43,582 nucleotides of DNA, taken from contig CACHYW010000006.1 of NCBI GenBank assembly GCA_902584215.1, forward strand, positions 1 to 43,582. The letters are read 5' to 3'. Numbering within the stretch: position 1 is the first letter of the stretch; each line of letters starts with the position of its first letter. Shown here in pieces: positions 42,534-43,582 of the stretch. The stretch comes from an uncultured Pelagibacteraceae bacterium (GTDB taxonomy: Bacteria; Pseudomonadota; Alphaproteobacteria; Pelagibacterales; AG-422-B15). The notes under the pieces were generated by a model that did no database searches, was not told the origin of the DNA, and saw nothing but the letters and a program-made list of their open reading frames with translations. Position numbers and translations under genes: made by a program.

Positions 42534-43582
42534 CGCTTATTAGTCTTTCTATTGTTTTTTTCCAGCCGTCATAGAATTGTTCAGCTTGATCAATTGAAAT
42601 TTTCGGCTCAAATATTTGATCAGTCTTCCACAATTTTTCTACGTCTGCAACATCTTTGTATATGCCAGCATAAATACCTGCTAAGTACGCGGCTCCAATT
42701 GCTGTAGATTCTTGGTTCGCCGGTCTTTCTATTTTTACCTGCAGAATATCAGACAAAAATTGCATCATCATATTATTGCTTGTCATTCCTCCATCGACAC
42801 GAATTATAAACTTCTCTCTAGTAAGATTTGAGTCATTTAAGAGACACTCAAATAAATCTCTAGTTTGAAAACAAACAGATTTAAGAGCCGCCATAGCAAT
42901 ATCAGCTTTTGAGGTATCCCTCGTAATACCAGAAATTTGACCTCGGATATCTGATCTCCAATAAGGAGCTCCTAGTCCAGTAAATGCTGGTACAAAATGT
43001 ATATCATTAGAGCTTTTGCTTGCTAAGCTCTCAACCTCTGAAGCGTGATTAAAAAATTCTAATTCATCACGCATCCATTGCACAACTGTTCCAGCATTAA
43101 ATATACTGCCTTCAATTGCGTAACTTTTTTTGCCCTTAATATTATAAGCTACTGTGGAAAGTAGGTTTGATTGAGAATTTAAAATATTATCCCCTGTATT
43201 CATTAGTAAAAAACAGCCTGTACCGTAAGTTGATTTTACCATACCTTCTTTAAAGCAAGATTGACCAACAGAAGCTGCCTGCTGATCTCCAGCAACTCCA
43301 CCAATTTGAATTTCATTTCCAAAAAAGTCAGGTGCAATTTTACCAAAATCATCAACTGAGTTTTTAACATGAGGAAGTATACTCTTTGGTAATACAAATA
43401 TATCGAGCAGTTCGTCATCCCATTGATCATCAGCGATACTATAGAGCATTGTTCTGGATGCATTTGTTACATCGGTAGAATGTTCTGATCCTTTTGTAAA
43501 ATTCCATATCAACCATGTATCGATTGTTCCAACTATTAAATTCCCTTTATTGAGACATTCTTTTGCTTCTTCAATATTTTCT
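42526..43582 (-). CDS. glpK: Glycerol kinase (FGGY family), truncated at window edge
   Basis: Frame continues past track start: ENIEEAKECLNKGNLIVGTIDTWLIWNFTKG; GDQQAASVGQSCFKEGMVKSTYGTGCFLLMNTG, FVPAFTGLGAPYWRSDIRG, RVDGGMTSNNMMMQFLSDIL. Confidence 0.92.
   Translation of the reverse strand, partial: ENIEEAKECLNKGNLIVGTIDTWLIWNFTKGSEHSTDVTNASRTMLYSIADDQWDDELLDIFVLPKSILPHVKNSVDDFGKIAPDFFGNEIQIGGVAGDQQAASVGQSCFKEGMVKSTYGTGCFLLMNTGDNILNSQSNLLSTVAYNIKGKKSYAIEGSIFNAGTVVQWMRDELEFFNHASEVESLASKSSNDIHFVPAFTGLGAPYWRSDIRGQISGITRDTSKADIAMAALKSVCFQTRDLFECLLNDSNLTREKFIIRVDGGMTSNNMMMQFLSDILQVKIERPANQESTAIGAAYLAGIYAGIYKDVADVEKLWKTDQIFEPKISIDQAEQFYDGWKKTIERLISDG

Overview
Low-GC window from what looks like a streamlined marine alphaproteobacterium (taxon is inferred from gene order and protein character). 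About 28 kb on the minus strand is one almost unbroken translation/transcription supercluster: tRNA-Tyr, tRNA-Gly, tuf, tRNA-Trp, secE, nusG, rplKAJL, rpoBC, rpsLG, fusA, then the S10/spc/alpha ribosomal operons with secY, adk, rpoA and rplQ. It runs on into an RluC-family pseudouridine synthase and pccB-pccA. The left edge has a truncated mgtE, then lipB and an overlapping GBBH/TMLH-like 2OG-Fe(II) dioxygenase. To the right are rlmB and an accessory islet (about 36.9-39.8 kb), followed by a fatty-acid-hydroxylase-like protein, NAD-dependent formate dehydrogenase, a class II aldolase and a truncated glpK. The islet holds a passenger-less inverse-autotransporter-like beta-barrel and, 2 nt downstream, an orphan secreted 8-Cys protein. 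It also holds an intact tRNA-Thr and, about 0.5 kb further on, a decayed copy of that tRNA's 3' part. The best candidates for something undescribed are the barrel/secreted-protein pair, the tRNA-Thr duplication, and a promoter plus terminator-like hairpin in the rpoC-rpsL gap. No CRISPR array, transposase, integrase or phage gene was recognised.
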